Source: Adenanthera pavonina
Taxonomy: Eukaryota > Streptophyta > Magnoliopsida > Fabales > Fabaceae
Assembly (NCBI GenBank): GCA_026686845.1
Contig: JAIVEN010000010.1
Span: 24,154,001-24,218,000 of the forward strand
Direction: 5' to 3'
DNA length: 64,000 nt
In this document: positions 1 to 12,363 of the stretch, one piece after another
Layout: each line of letters begins with the position of its first letter
Numbering within the stretch: position 1 is the stretch's first letter
The notes under the pieces: model-generated
The model's database searches: none
Told to the model about the DNA's origin: nothing
Seen by the model: the letters and a program-made list of their open reading frames with translations, nothing else
Translations under genes and position numbers: made by a program

Positions 1-390
1 TAAAAATTCTTTCAAGTTCACACAATATGGCTTAATTACATTTTTACTAGCAAACTTGGTCGAATATTCTTCCTGAATCTGAGGAGTGCTTCATAAAGGC
101 AGTGTAGTAAGTTGGTATTCTCCAGATTCAGTACTGAAAGAGTAAGTGGAAGCAACAGCAGCAGAATCAGTAGGAACAGCGACCCAAGGTTCTGCTTTCT
201 TTGGTGAGGAAAGATCAGCTTTCTTAGAATCAGCCTTGGGTGTAGATTTTTTATGTTTGGAGGGAGTTGCCTTGCTGGATTCGACTTTTCTCTTTGATTT
301 TTCTCCTTCCTTCGTGGCATATTGGGATTTTACAGTCCTCTTTGGTCGTACCTCTCTTTTCCCAGCTTCAGGATTCTTTACTCTTGCCAT
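1..390 (-). pseudogene. M1 ORF3, N-terminal part (cut by window edge)
   Basis: The reading frame starts at the ATG at 390 (MARVKNP...) and has the same lysine-rich N terminus as ORF3 of P1 (49803) and of M2 (35879), with many KSKRK, KRQK and PKK-type clusters that look like nuclear localisation signals. It is interrupted by a TGA at 91-93 where the other copies have a tryptophan codon; similarity continues beyond it to the edge of the window. It is the third ORF of the element, downstream of pol. Its function is unknown; see the P1 copy for the full domain layout. Confidence 0.8.
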
Positions 391-1392
391 TTTCGTGGAT
401 GAATGTTGCAGAATGGAGCAAAGAATAGGTTTAAAGGATGCGAAAGAAAGTTTAATCGGTGGGAAATGATGGTTTTTGGTCAGAATTGAAGAGCATTGAA
501 TGGAGGATTATAACAGACTCAGAGAGAATAGGAATAGGGTTGCGTCTGTTCTTTGGAAAACTATCAGTTTTAACGTGAGTAACTGCCTAACAGACGAATT
601 TTGAGGGGTCAAAATTCGAACTTAGGGTAGTTACAAGTTAAACTGTTCAGGAAAGCTTACTGACAGATGAATTTTCTTGTGAAAGTTTGTCTGACAGAGG
701 CTTGGTTTAAACACCACAAGATGAAGAGATGAACTTTGTTCCAACAAAGTTCGAATTTTCAAGAGCAAACATCAAGCAGCAAACAAATCACTAAACAATA
801 GACGAATTAAGCATACAAAACTTCATCTTTCAAAGATTCAACATTGAGGAGCATGTTTCAACAGATGAATTTTAAGTCAGAAATTCAAATTTCTCTATTT
901 TGTGAAAGTTTTCCAACATTCGTATGTTAAGAGATAAACATTCACATAATCATCATGTTGGACAAACATAACTTTGAAATTTTTGTTCTTGAAAATTTGA
1001 ATTTTGAAGGTCCAACAGAGGAATTTCGAGGCATTACCGAGAACTGTTCCAACTTATAACAGGCTGAAGTTCGTTTGTTAGGTATTCATATTTGAATGTT
1101 GACCATGTTGACTTCCTCAGAAACTCAATTTTTCACAAAAATTCATCTAACACATAATCAATATACGAATTTCAACTTTAAAAACTTACATAATGGAACC
1201 ATAAATTCAGAATATCTGCCATTTTCTTCATTTTGTTGTTGTTGTTCCATTCTGGTAAGCTCCATTTTCCAGATTTATCAGCATTGATTCTCATGAGGAG
1301 TACCTGCAACTTAAATTAAACACACTCCGATGCTAAACTTAGAACTAATTCAATGTTGGAAAATCTAAAAATAGAATTATAGACGGATTTAC
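391..1392 (-). other. M1 spacer between pol and ORF3
   Basis: About 1 kb without coding capacity. It is AT-rich and contains repeated TTCGAATT-type palindromes and CAGACGAA/TTCGTCTG-like motifs, the same motifs that fill the LTRs. An imperfect hairpin at 659-697 matches the one at 49496-49535 in P1. The corresponding P1 interval is 48808-49802. A leader or promoter role for ORF3 is possible but not shown. Confidence 0.7.
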
Positions 1393-4300
1393 TTACAGTT
1401 CATTGGGATTTACCATGCCCAATTCTCTTCTTATTTTGCAATGTCTATCTTTTGATAGAGGCTTTGTCAGGATATCTGCAACTTGATCTTCAGTTGGGAT
1501 GTACTCTGGTCTGATTTCTCCTTTCAAAACATGGTCCCTTATGAAGTGGTGCCTAACTTCAATATGTTTTGTCCTTGAATGCATGACAGGATTCTTTGTG
1601 ATATTAATGGCGCTTTCATTGTCACACATGATTGATATTTCCTTCATTTCAACCTCAAAATCTTCAAGTTGCTATTTCATCCAGATGATTTGGGCATAAC
1701 AACTTCCAGCTGCAACATACTCAGCCTCTGCTGTGGATAAGGCCAAACTGTTTTGCTTCTTGTTGAACCATGAAACAAAGAATCCTCCAAGAAATTGACA
1801 TGTTCCACTTGTGCTTTTTCTGTCAGTTTTGGATCCTGCAAAGTCAGCATCAGTGTATCCTTTGAGAACTTCTCCATTGCCCTTCGGATACCAAAGACCC
1901 ATCTGTGAAGTTCCAATGAGATATCTGAAGATACACTTCACAGCAGTTGCATGGGTTTCTTTGGGACATGATTGGAATCTTGCACACATACAGACACTAA
2001 ACATAATGTCAGGTCTGCTAGTAGTTAGGTACAGTAGGGATCCAATCATTCTTCTATACTGGTTATGTCAAACAATTTCCCCTTTTCATCCATATCCAGT
2101 TTGGTTGCAGTAGCCATTGGTGTCCCCATTGGCTTGGCATTTTCCATTCCAAACTTCTTCAGCAATTCCTTCAGATACTTGGATTGATTGAGGAAGATAC
2201 CATCATTACACTGTCTGATTTGCAATCCAAGGAAGAAGTTGAGTTCACCCATCATAGATATTTCGAATTTCCCCTACATTAACTTAGAAAAATTCTTGCA
2301 AAGAGACTCATTAGTAGCACCAAATATAATATAATCAACATAGATTTGAACAATAAGTAAATCTTTATTTTCTTTCTTAGTAAATAAAGTTGCATCTACT
2401 TTTCCTCTGTTAAACCCCTTTTCAGTTAGAAAATTACTCAATCTTTCATACCATGCTCTAGGGGATTGTTTCAAATCGTAAAGAGCTTTCTTCAGTTTAT
2501 ACACATGGTTTGGTTTTGTAGAATCCTCAAAACTTGGAGGTTGATTTACATAAACCTCTTTCATGATATATCCATTTAGAAAAGCACTCTTTACATGCAT
2601 TTGATATAGCAAAATATTTTTCATGCATACATATGCTAATAGAATTCTAATTGCTTCTATTCTAGCTACTGGAGCAAAGGTTTCCTCAAAATCAATACCC
2701 TCTTCTTGATTATATCCTTTAGCAACCAGTCTAGCTTTGTTTCTGATGATGGATCCTGATTCATCAAGTTTATTTTTAAAAGCCCATTTGGTACCTATGA
2801 CAGGATGATTTTTGGGTCTAGGCACTAAATCCCAGACTTGATTTCTTTCAAACTGATTTAATTTATCCTGCATAGCTAGAGTATAGTACTCATCAATTAA
2901 GGCTTCTTCAGTGCATTTAGGTTCAATTTGTGAGATGAAAGCACAATTAATCATTTGATCCCTTAACTGTTTTCTGGTTCTAACTCTCTCTTGAACATTC
3001 CCTATCACTTGATCAATAGGATGATTCCTTTGATATCTCCAAGTTCTAGGGAGTTCTTGAGATATTTCTTCATTATTTTCTTCTTCAAAATCTCTCTCCT
3101 GAATATCTTCCTTTATATTAATAGATTTAGATATTTTTGGAGCTTCAATTGTACCTTCATTAGAGATATCTAACTTTTTAAAGTTTGAAACAAGATCATC
3201 TTCATCATAAACATGTTTAGAAGCAGTTTCGTTTTCGATAAACGCTACATGCACAGATTTCTCTACCAATTTAGACTTTTTATTGAAAACTCTTTATGCC
3301 TTACTTCTACTAGAATAGCCCAGAAATATACCTTCATCAAATTTGGCATCAAACTTACCCAGATTCTCCTTTCTATTGTTGTGAATGAAGCATTTGCAGC
3401 CGAACACATAGAGATGTGACAGATTTGGCTTTCTTCGCTTGTACAGCTCATAAGGAGTCTTCCCAAGGATTGGTCTGATGTAGGCTCTATTTATGATGTA
3501 GCTTACTGTATTTACTACATTAGCCCAAAACACTTGAGGAAGTTCCTTTTCATTCAACATAGCTATAGCCATCTCTCCAATTGTTATGTTCTTTCTTCCT
3601 ACTACTCCATTCTGTTGTGGAGTTCTTGCGGCTGAGAAGTTGTGGTCAATTCCATGCTCATTGCAATACTCCGGAAAGTATGAGTTCTCAAACTCTCCTC
3701 CATGATCTAACCTGATAGACACAATGGAAATATCTTTCTCATTTTGCACTTTCTTGGCTAAGGTTACAAATGCATCAAAGGTATCACTTTTAGAGGAAAG
3801 AAATAATGTCCATGTAAATCTAGAGTAATCATCCATAATAACAAGTACAAACAGATTATCACCAATGCTTTTTACCCTAGATGGTCCAATTAAGTCCATA
3901 TGAAGTAGTTCAAGTAGTCTAGTTGTGGTGACTACTTTTTTGGATTTAAAAGAAGATTTAGTTTGCTTTCCTCTTAGGCATGCATCACATTCTTTGTCTT
4001 TTTCAAAAGCAATTTTTGGCAGGCCAGTGACTAACTCATTTTTAACCAGTTTAGAAAGTTGATTCATGTTAACATGAGCTAATCTTCTATGCCACAACCA
4101 ACTTATCATTATCCTGACTAATCAAACAAACAGAATCTAAGGGAGGAAGTTCATCAAGATTAATAGTATAGCAGTTACCATCCCTTTGAGCTTTGAGGAT
4201 TACTTTGTGATCACTTTTTCTGATGACCAGGCAAAACCTTGAGTCAAACAGCACCTAGTTTCCTCTATCACATGTCTGACTCACACTTAACAGATTGTGG

Positions 4301-4536
4301 TTGAGGCCAATCACAAACAGCACCTCTTCAATGGATCTTTCAGGATTTTTTCCCACAGTGCCAATGACAACAATTTTGTCATATTGATCACCTCCAAAGG
4401 TCACCTTTCCTCCTTTCTTGTCCCTAAGGGTGATGAACTTCTCCTTGTCACCAGTCATGTGACTTGAGCAGGCACTGTCCATGTACCATTTGTTGTTCCT
4501 TTTAGCTTTGAGACAGACCTGCAAAACAAAGTTCAT
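1393..4536 (-). pseudogene. M1 pol (PR-IN-RT-RNase H), inactivated
   Basis: Begins at an ATG (4536) that overlaps the gag TGA as ATGA. In order: aspartic protease (WYMDSACSSHMTGD, with D-S-A at the active site), integrase with the HHCC finger (H-x-H ... CDACLRG) and core motifs LLHMDLIGP and TPQQNGV, reverse transcriptase, and RNase H (TDADFAGSK, STAEAEYVA). Breaks: a stop near 4256, a two-base insertion near 4107, stops near 3294, 2272 and 1672, and a frameshift near 2050. Two catalytic RT aspartates are also changed: QMDVKSAF reads QMHVKSAF, and YVDD reads YVDY. The RNase H end is well preserved (RTKHIEVRHHFIRD, DILTKPL). Located in virus-like particles in functional relatives; dead here. 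Confidence 0.93.
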
Positions 4537-6332
4537 ATTTTCCTTTTAGGCACCCAAATTTGTTTGGGTCCTTTTCTGTCAGTAGTCTTTTTCCTAGATA
4601 CAGATGTACCCTTGGGAACCCATTTAACTTTCCTGTCAAGTCCATTTTTCTTTATATCACAAGAACTGGAAATATGTCCCTTTTTGTTACAGAAATGATA
4701 GGTGGTAAAGGGACTACTGGATTGAGAAGCAGGAAGAAAACAATGCAGATAATACTTTTGTTTTGCATGCCTTGGCTGATTATATGATTCAATGTGAGGT
4801 GACATATAATTTTTCTTTCTATCGCTCTCAGCATGCACAAAATATCTCATGTATATATTCTGATTTTTCTTCCTAATCTTTTCTTTTACAGCACAAGGAT
4901 CATAGCCAAGTCCAGCTTTCCCTTGTGATATTCTTTGGCTCCCCATTAAAGTAAACAACATATTTTTACCTCTAGTAAGCCTAGACATGTTTTTCACTAA
5001 ATATTCATTAGTTTCCTTTATATCAGTGCATGATTTACAGCAGATAGATTTAGCAATAGGTAAAGGAGCAATTTCAAAGATGTTGCTTTGAGATTCTAGT
5101 TTGTTAATATTTTTGTTAGCTAGTTTCAGTTCTTTAGCAACCTTAACAAACTCATCATGCAGCTCATAAAATGCATCCAGTAATTTAGAATAGGAAGGTT
5201 CAGATTCATATACCTTTTCTTCTTGATCACTGCTACATGGAATTTCAGCTTCTTTAGAGGCAAGTGCCATCAGACATATGTTAGCAGTTTCATCTTCTTC
5301 ACCTTCTTCCTCATCTGAGATGTTGCCCCATATTGATGGGATGTAGGCTTTCTTCTGCTTGCCTTTGTCAGCAGCTTTCTTTTCTTTCTCTTGCTTCTTG
5401 AGGAATTATGGACAATCCCATTTGATGTGTCCATGCTTTTTGCACTCATAGCAAGTCACAGGCTCTTTTGCTTCTTTCTTGCTATCTCCAGCTACACATT
5501 TCTTGAAGATTTTCTTGTTTCTCTTCTTGCTGTAGAATCTTTCGAATTTTCTGACCATCATAGCTAGAGTTTCTTTATCCAGCTCATCTCCATCGTCAGA
5601 TTCTTCTTCCTTTTCTTTAGCAGCTTTGAGAACAAGACCTTTCTTCTTTCTGTCTTGTCGAGCTTCCTTGAGAGCTTTCATTTTTCCTTCATATTCCTCA
5701 AGGCTGCCGAATAGAGCTGTGACAAAGGCCATTGATTCTCCTCTGGCTTCCTCTATTGCTGTTACTTTGGGTTGTCATTCCAGAGGGAGAGCTCTGAGAA
5801 TCTTCCTTACTTTCTCTGTTTGAGTGTACTCCTTTCCCAGGCTCTTTAGTTGATTCACAATGAAAGTGAATCTTTTTTGTAGCTCTTTTACAGTTTCTCT
5901 TTTAGCTATTCAGAAGCTTTCATATTCTCCAATGCAGGTATTCAGTTTATTTTCCTTTACTCCAGTTGATCCTTCATGATCAATCTGCAGGGTGTCCCAC
6001 ATCTCCTTAGCAGTGGAGCATTGTAAGACTCTGTGGAATTCATCTTGATTCAAGGCACTAACTAAACAGTGTTTTGCCTTGAAGTTCAACAAGACTCTCC
6101 TTCTGTCTTCCTTATTCCATTCAACTTCTGGCTTTTCTTTGTACTTTCCATCATCTTCTAAAGCCATTGGGATAAAGTCTCCCTTCTGAATGACAGGCCA
6201 AATGTCCAGATCGATTGACTGGAGATAGATTTGCATTCTCATCTTCCAGTAACCATAGTGCTCTCCACTGAAGCCAGGTGGTCTATTTGTATTGTTCCCT
6301 TATGGTAATATGCTTTCTCCAAAGCCAGCCAT
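4533..6332 (-). pseudogene. M1 gag, inactivated
   Basis: Starts MAGFGESILP at 6332, 41 bases after the PBS. The N-terminal half is the UBN2/copia-type gag core (SIDLDIWPVIQKGDF; VSALNQDEF). A first CCHC zinc knuckle lies near 5405-5450 (CYECKKHGHIKWDC), followed by an acidic and coiled-coil-like region and a second CCHC knuckle near 4650-4690 (HFCNKKGHISSSC, whose first cysteine is replaced by tyrosine). Stops occur near 6300 (TAA), 5908 (TGA), 5779 (TGA) and 5407 (TAA). The last codons before the TGA at 4533 form the ATGA overlap with pol. Gag packages element RNA in relatives; this copy cannot make a full protein. Confidence 0.9.
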
Positions 6333-6372
6333 TTTAATTCCCAGACTGTGAGATCCTTTGAGTGAGAATCTG

Positions 6373-6385
6373 GGCTCTGATACCA
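6373..6385 (-). other. Primer-binding site of M1 (tRNA-iMet)
   Basis: Minus-strand TGGTATCAGAGCC, two bases inside the 5' LTR end; complementary to the 3' end of plant initiator methionine tRNA as in most plant Ty1/copia elements. Confidence 0.93.
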
Positions 6386-6387
6386 CT

Positions 6388-8054
6388 TGTTAGTTAGGCT
6401 GACTTCCCAAGAGGGGGGTGAATTGGGAAGATTAAAAATTTTCTGCACAAGGTGAAAAACAATGAAGAAAGCAAGGTATGACAGAAAAACAGAGTATAAA
6501 GCAGCAAGATGAAAGAGTAGTGATAGAGAGAAGAAAAACTCTGATATTTATCCTGGTTCGGTCTCTCCTCTTCACCTACGTCCAGTCCCCAAGACACCAT
6601 TTGAGATTTTCCACTATTCAGCAAGAATTCAACGGGCTTCTTGCAAATGCCACAGTACAATGTCAGTGCTCTGTTTTCTAGAGCTCACTCAATCACTTTT
6701 TACACTATCACAAAGTGCTTTACAATCCCTTGTGATATCTCCTCACAAGAAAATCTATCTTCCAGATGAAGATTAGATTGTTTACAAAGATGAAACTCTC
6801 TTGAATAGAGTGAACATGAAAGTTGAAGTACAAGTATTGAAGTAAGAGGGTAAAAGTCTTTGAGTAGGAGATTTGGCAGAATTTCAGTATATACAAAGTT
6901 TGATTCGTTACCCACAACTTCAAATGATGTTGTATTTATAGATTTAGGTCCCAACTATTCGTTAGAGACAAAATCTATCCATTGGGGAAGTTATCCAACG
7001 GTTACTCTGAAAAACTATCCGTTAACCAACCGCATTTAATGCTTCTGGCATACTGAAATTCGAATTTAGTTGGTCAACAGACGAATTTTGAAGGAACCGA
7101 AGGTTAAAGCTTGAAAAGTTGAAAGACTGAAGTTCATCTGTTCATGAAGTGAAATTCGAATTTTGAAACTTAGAAAGTGTTTCCATGTTGTGACATACAA
7201 ATTTTCAAGAAGAGAGTTTTTCTGTTAAGTGTGAACAGTATTGTCAATTTGCTACAGTGCCCTCAAAATTCAAATTTTGGAACCTCGAAATTCGTCTGTC
7301 CGTAGCATGCTCAAGAAGCACAGTAGTTCATTTTCTTTCGAAATTTGAATTTTAAAAGAGTGAAGTTCGTCTGTCAGAGAGACCTCTTTTCATATTTACT
7401 TCAACATTCGAATTTGTAAACACTGTCTTTCGTATGTCATCATATCATTTCAACAGACTCACAACTTTAGCTTCTGAAATTCGAATTTCCATGTTCAAAG
7501 TTCATCTGTCAGTGAGCAATCTTTGAAACTCAATATAATCTTGATTTCAGATTAACTTTAATATTGTTTCAGACGAATTTCTTCAATTTTCATAAGTTTC
7601 ATTTTGTCTGAAATTCGAATGTTCAAAACTCAAAGTTCGTCTGCTGCTCAACAGCTTCTTTCAGACACTTATGAAAATTCAAATTTTGGAAAATCAAAAT
7701 TCATCTGTCAGCGAAGCATCTCTTCAGACTTATTCAGTTTTAGCTCGAAATTCGAATTTCCAAAGCCAAAGTTCGAATTTCCAATATGACAGTTTCAATG
7801 TAAACTTTTCAAACTTCGTCTGTTGGTGGGTATTTTTCAAATATTTCATGATTTAACATAAAATCAAGTTTTTAAAACATCTTTTCATCAAATCAAAGTC
7901 TTTTACCCATATTTAAACATAACTAATGATCCTACAACAAATTTTGCACAGATTACTCAGAACTTCTTCACTTGAAACATTTTGAGCTCCTTTGATATCT
8001 ACATTCCAAGCTCTTGAATGTTGGTTTGGAATCATCAAAACTCTAGATTCAACA
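6388..8054 (-). repeat. 5' LTR of M1 (1667 bp)
   Basis: Bounded by TGTTGAATCAAG at 8054 and ...CTAACTAACA at 6388 on the minus strand. Contains a U5 hairpin (CTTCCCAA/TTGGGAAG) near the right end of U5, the AACGG motif cluster upstream of the TATA box near 6930-7025, and a long array of TTCGAATT and CAGACGAA-type motifs between 7060 and 7830. Very similar to the LTR fragment at 39180-40790. Confidence 0.92.
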
Positions 8055-8118
8055 ATTTCAAGGCATAAATCACCATATTGTTTATAAAAATTTTGGCATT
8101 ATAATGGCATAGAAAATG

Positions 8119-9840
8119 TGTTGAATCAAGAGTTTTGATGATTCCAAACCAATACTCAAGAGCTCGGATTGAAGATATCAAAGGAGATCAAAGTTGTTTT
8201 GAGTGAAGATTTCTAAGAATTTGCTGTTAGATCTTTTATAGGATTCTTAGTTTTAGTTATGATTGGGTAAAAGATTTTAATTAGAAGAAAAGATGTTTTC
8301 AAACCTTGATTTTGTGTTAAATCTTGACTTATTTGGAAAACACCCAAAACAGACGAAGTTTGAAAGTTTAAACTTAACTGTCAAATTGGAAATTCGAACT
8401 ATGCTTTGGGAAATTCGAATTTCGAGCTAAAACTGAATAAGTCTGAAGAGATGGCTCTCTGTCAGACGAATTTTGGTTTTTCAAAATTCGAATTTTCATA
8501 CAAATCTGAAAGAAGTCTCTTTGGTAACAGACGAACTTCACACTTTCAAAATTCGAATTTCAAGTAAAATGAAGTTTGTGAAAACCAAAGAAATTCGTCT
8601 GAAACTATGATAAAATGCATCTGAAATCAAAAGAAACTGAGTTTGATAAATGCTCTCTGACAGACGAATTTTGACTTCCCAACATTCGAATTTTCATCCA
8701 AGTCTGAAAGAAGTTTTCTTGAAACAGACGAACTTTGGATCTTCAAAATTCAAATTTCAGATAAAACAAAACTTGAGAAAATAGAAGAAATTCGTCTGAA
8801 ACAATGTTAAAGTTCATCTGAGATCAAGAATGATTTAAGTTTCAAAACTGCTCTCTGACAGACAAACTTCACTCTTCAACATTCGAATTTCGAAGAAAGT
8901 GAACTACTGTGCCTCCTTTTCACGTATTGGGAACAGAAAAATTTTGGGCTTCCAAAATTTGAATTTCGAAGGCACTGTAGAAAATTGAAAATACTGTTCA
9001 CACTTAACCGAAAAACTTTCTTCTTGAAAATTCGTATTTCATATTGAGAAAATGTTTTGTAAGTTTCAAAATTCGAAATTCACTTCATGAACAAACGAAC
9101 TTCGAGCTGTAACGTTGAAGGCTTTAACCTTCGGTTCCTTCGAAATTCGTCTGTTGATCGACCAAAATTCGAATTTCAGTATGTCAGAAGCATTAAATGT
9201 GGTTGGTTAACGGATAGTTTTTCAGAGTAACCGTTGGATAACTTTTCCAACGGATAGATTAAGTCTCTAACGGACATTTGAGACCTAAATCTATAAATAC
9301 ATCAACATCAGAAGTTGTGGGTAATGAATCTAACTTGTATATACCGAATTTCTGTCAAAACTTCTTCTCAAGAGCTTTTACCCTCTAGCTTCAATATCTG
9401 TACTTTAACCTTCATATCTACTCTATTCAAGAGAGTTATATCTTTGTAAACAATCTACTCTTCATCTGGAAGATAGATCTACTTGTGAGGGGAAATCACA
9501 AGGGGATTGGGAAGCACACTGTGAAAGTGCTTAGAGAGTTTGAGAGAGCTCAAGAAACAGAGCATACTCGTGTACTGTGGCATTAGCAAGAAGCCCGTTG
9601 AATTCTTGCTGTATAGTGGATAAATCTCAAGAGTTGTCTTGAGGACTGGACGTAGGTCAAGTGGATAGACCGAACCAGGATAAATCACTGAGTCTTTTTC
9701 TCCTTACCCTTACTTTTCAGTTTGCTCTGTTTTATACGTTGTTTACATTATACAGTGCTATCTTCACCCATTTCACTTTGTGCAGAAAAATTTCAATCTT
9801 CCCAATTCACCCCCCTCTTGGGAAGTCATCCTTGCTAACA
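8119..9840 (+). mobile_element. Solo SIRE-like LTR S1 (TSD AAATG)
   Basis: TGTTGAATCAAG ... CTTGCTAACA, 1722 bp, flanked by the perfect 5-bp duplication AAATG at 8114-8118 and 9841-9845. No internal domain follows: G1 sequence resumes directly, so this is a solo LTR left by LTR-LTR recombination. It keeps the full AACGG cluster, the TATA box, the motif array and the U5 hairpin. Confidence 0.96.
9209..9297 (+). promoter_or_regulatory. LTR promoter module: four AACGG sites plus TATA box
   Basis: AACGG cores at 9209-9213, 9231-9235 (as CCGTT), 9249-9253 and 9269-9273 precede TATAAA at 9292-9297. The reverse-strand site reads TCCAACGGTTA, an exact match to the plant mitosis-specific activator consensus YCYAACGGYYA bound by MYB3R factors. 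The same arrangement is seen in the other LTRs. Cell-cycle control is an inference from the motif. Confidence 0.6.
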
Positions 9841-11613
9841 AAATGGACATCCCGGGTACTATCCCTTTCATAAAAACAGCCAAAACTAGTCTCAAGTATC
9901 ATAAAAATAATATAGCAAGTCATAATTCACAATAGAATATAGCAAGACAATATAATGCAAGAAAATGTAACTATGCTACCTCATGAAACTTTATGCTTTT
10001 ATTCTTTGATTCAACCTTTCCAAGGACTTCCTTAAGCTTTCTCAAACCCTAATGCATCACCAAATATCAAATAAATTAACTTGAACTAAGGGTTACTTCA
10101 TAAGAACTTCAAAACCCTAAAAATTTCTACTTGCTTCATCTTAAGCTTTTACTTGAATTCAATACTTGTTCCTAAGGTTTTCCACCATGAGGAACTCATT
10201 TTTGGCATCAAAAATATGAAATTCCAACTCTAAATTGACACTCTGTTCAGACAAAAATTAGCAAGAAAACGAGAGAAAATGATTTGTTTTGAAAATCATC
10301 CAACTACTTCCACAATCTTGTTCTAGGTTGTTAGTTTGGTGTTTCTCCAAGGTTGATTGCATAAAAATTCATTCCTTGCTTCCTCTAGGGTTTGGATAAA
10401 ATCTTAGCATGAGGAGAGGAAGGAGAAGACTCCATGAAACCATACTTTACAACTTAAGAAACTAGCTTGAAGGGATGGCACACTTACTTTGATGGTTGAT
10501 TCTCCCAGCTTTCTTCTTTGTCTTTCCTTTCCTCTTCTCTTTTCTCTCTTCTTTCTTTGGTTTTCTTTCTTTGTTTTGCTACTGAATGTGTCATTCATAA
10601 TAGGTAGGAAAGAGAGGGATTAAATGGCCTAATCATTCACTAATTACTCACTTAACATTAACCACCTTTATTAACCAAAAGTCAAGCCTTCTTCAACAAG
10701 TAGTTTGGCCAAAAAATACACGCCTTCTTTACGAAGTTTTGGCCAAAAAAGTGAGCTTTCCAAACACCTAGAGTATTTTAAGTGTTCAAAATTGCTCAAT
10801 TTTTCCTAGTCCAGATATATCCTGAACCGGGTAATTTTTAACTGTACTGATAAAATTATTTTTTTTAGTAAATTATTATTTTTGGGCTATAGGACTATTC
10901 CAATTTTATTTTTATGTTTTCTTAATTATCCTGTCCCAAATGATATCTGTGTATGGATCATATCCTATCTCGGTTTCTTTTTAACAATCCGTGGGGCCCA
11001 CAGTTTACTTTATCGGTTTACTATTATGTTTAGACACTCGGCACTAATTATTTCTTTATCATTGAACATTAACCCTCAGTGTCATATACCATTGGACTTC
11101 TCTCGTCAAGGGCTTCATTTTGACAGTAATTTTATATATTTACAAAATTACCCTGACTTGGGCTAAATTATAATTTCTAAAACTTTGGGGTCATAAGGTG
11201 TAATTTTTCTCAAGACATTTCTAATACTCATTCCCCATAATTTCTATGATTTTAGGGATATAAATATCCTTTTCCTAATTTTTGGGGTAAAAATATAATT
11301 TTCTCATTTTTCCATCTAACTAGAAAAAATAATCTCTTTCCCTTTTTCATGTAAAACGGTATCTACCCGTTTTTACAAATTTCTAATATATTTCTAGATA
11401 TTTTAACTTTCTTACGATGTTACACTTTACGTCCAATGTTCTCCCATGCCATGGTGCCTTGCTTTCTCGCCATAGCTATGATTTATCTTCTAGTCTCTTT
11501 TCTCTGTTTAATGCAGGGTTGTGTGAGTTTGAAGTTTTGTTGATAAGTTATTACACCATCTCTCAAGTCTTGGTTGATTTTCTATTGTTTTTGGCATTTC
11601 TCAAGGACATATA

Positions 11614-12359
11614 GGCCCTGTTTGATACATAGAATGAGTTTTGATGGAATAAGAATGGGAATAGGTTTTAAATGTATATTTGGTATGTCAGGAAAATTAA
11701 TGGGAATAACAAAAAAAGATAGATAAAAATTACAAAATGACTCAAATGCCCTTAAATTAAAAAAAAAAAAAGTCCCCTCCTTCCTCCTTTCTTCTTCCCT
11801 GCTCGCCAGATACCATCACCACCATCATCTTCCTCACCGACTAGCACTCTTTCATTCGTTACATCTCTCAACAACAACAATAGACACCAGTTTAAGAAAA
11901 CAAAACAAATCAACATTTGTTTTAGATATGGAAAATTTGTAGAAAATGAAAAAATTTCATATCTGGAACTAATTATCAATCGAAACCCAGATAAATCTTA
12001 TTGTCGAAGCTGCCTCCTCCTTTCTTCTTCTCTGTTGGCAATTGAAGCTCCTGCAAGTGAAGGTGGCATTGACATTGCCAAACCTCTTGTCACCAAAGAT
12101 TCGTACACCTTGTCGAAGAAGAAGGAAGGCACACCGTCGCTGTTGATGCTGCCATTATCACCAAGGAAGGCACGCTGTCGAAGATGGAAGGGTAGAAGGC
12201 AGGCTGAAAATAAAGGATTAAGTAGGGGTATTTTTCTGAATAAAACTCATTCCCACGTAAGCTCATTTCCACCCCCGTGGCAGGTTTGCTCATTCCCATA
12301 TACATGGGAATCATCTATCCCCTCTCCCTTTCCCCCATTCCCTTCTACCAAACAGGGCC
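11614..12359. mobile_element. MITE-like DNA element (746 bp)
   Basis: Terminal inverted repeats GGCCCTGTTTG(A) at the left and (C)CAAACAGGGCC at the right. ATA lies directly beside the left end; at the right end ATA follows one extra G, so the duplication is uncertain and the superfamily (Harbinger or hAT) is not settled. No transposase ORF; the inner part is a GAA/CTT-rich stretch. A related left end is found at 18027. Confidence 0.65.
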
Positions 12360-12363
12360 GATA

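Larger units (their letters stand above)
1..8054 (-). mobile_element. SIRE-like Ty1/copia element M1, right part (3' end off window)
   Basis: Reading on the minus strand the order is 5' LTR (6388-8054), tRNA-Met PBS, gag, pol, a repeat-rich spacer and the start of ORF3, which runs off the left edge. The gene order PR-IN-RT-RNase H is that of Ty1/copia; long LTRs and an extra ORF after pol point to the SIRE lineage. The LTR is inserted in G1 LTR copy 1, whose sequence resumes at 8055. The TSD cannot be checked because the left end is outside the window. Multiple stops and frameshifts make it inactive. Its LTR and gag-pol are the closest relatives in the window of the foreign fragment at 35888-40790. 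Confidence 0.93.
8055..11424. repeat. G1 LTR-type repeat, copy 1 (interrupted)
   Basis: Segments 8055-8118 and 9846-11424 match G1 copy 2 (20077-24951) in collinear order: the ...AAAATG(G/T)ACATCCCGGG block, the AAATTCCAACTCTAAAT block near 10215, and the ...CCAGATATATC...TTTTTAACTGTAC block near 10810. It ends GATGTTACA at 11424, the complement of a TGTAAC LTR start. No coding sequence. Probably the LTR of a large Ty3/gypsy-type element, though the superfamily is inferred only from the TGTAAC...GTTACA ends and the length. M1 and solo LTR S1 are inserted in it. Confidence 0.7.

Noticed and set aside
4560..4840. ORFs antisense to or out of frame with gag and pol throughout the elements
   Set aside because: Shadows of the real coding frames in copia gag/pol; they recur wherever the parent frame occurs.
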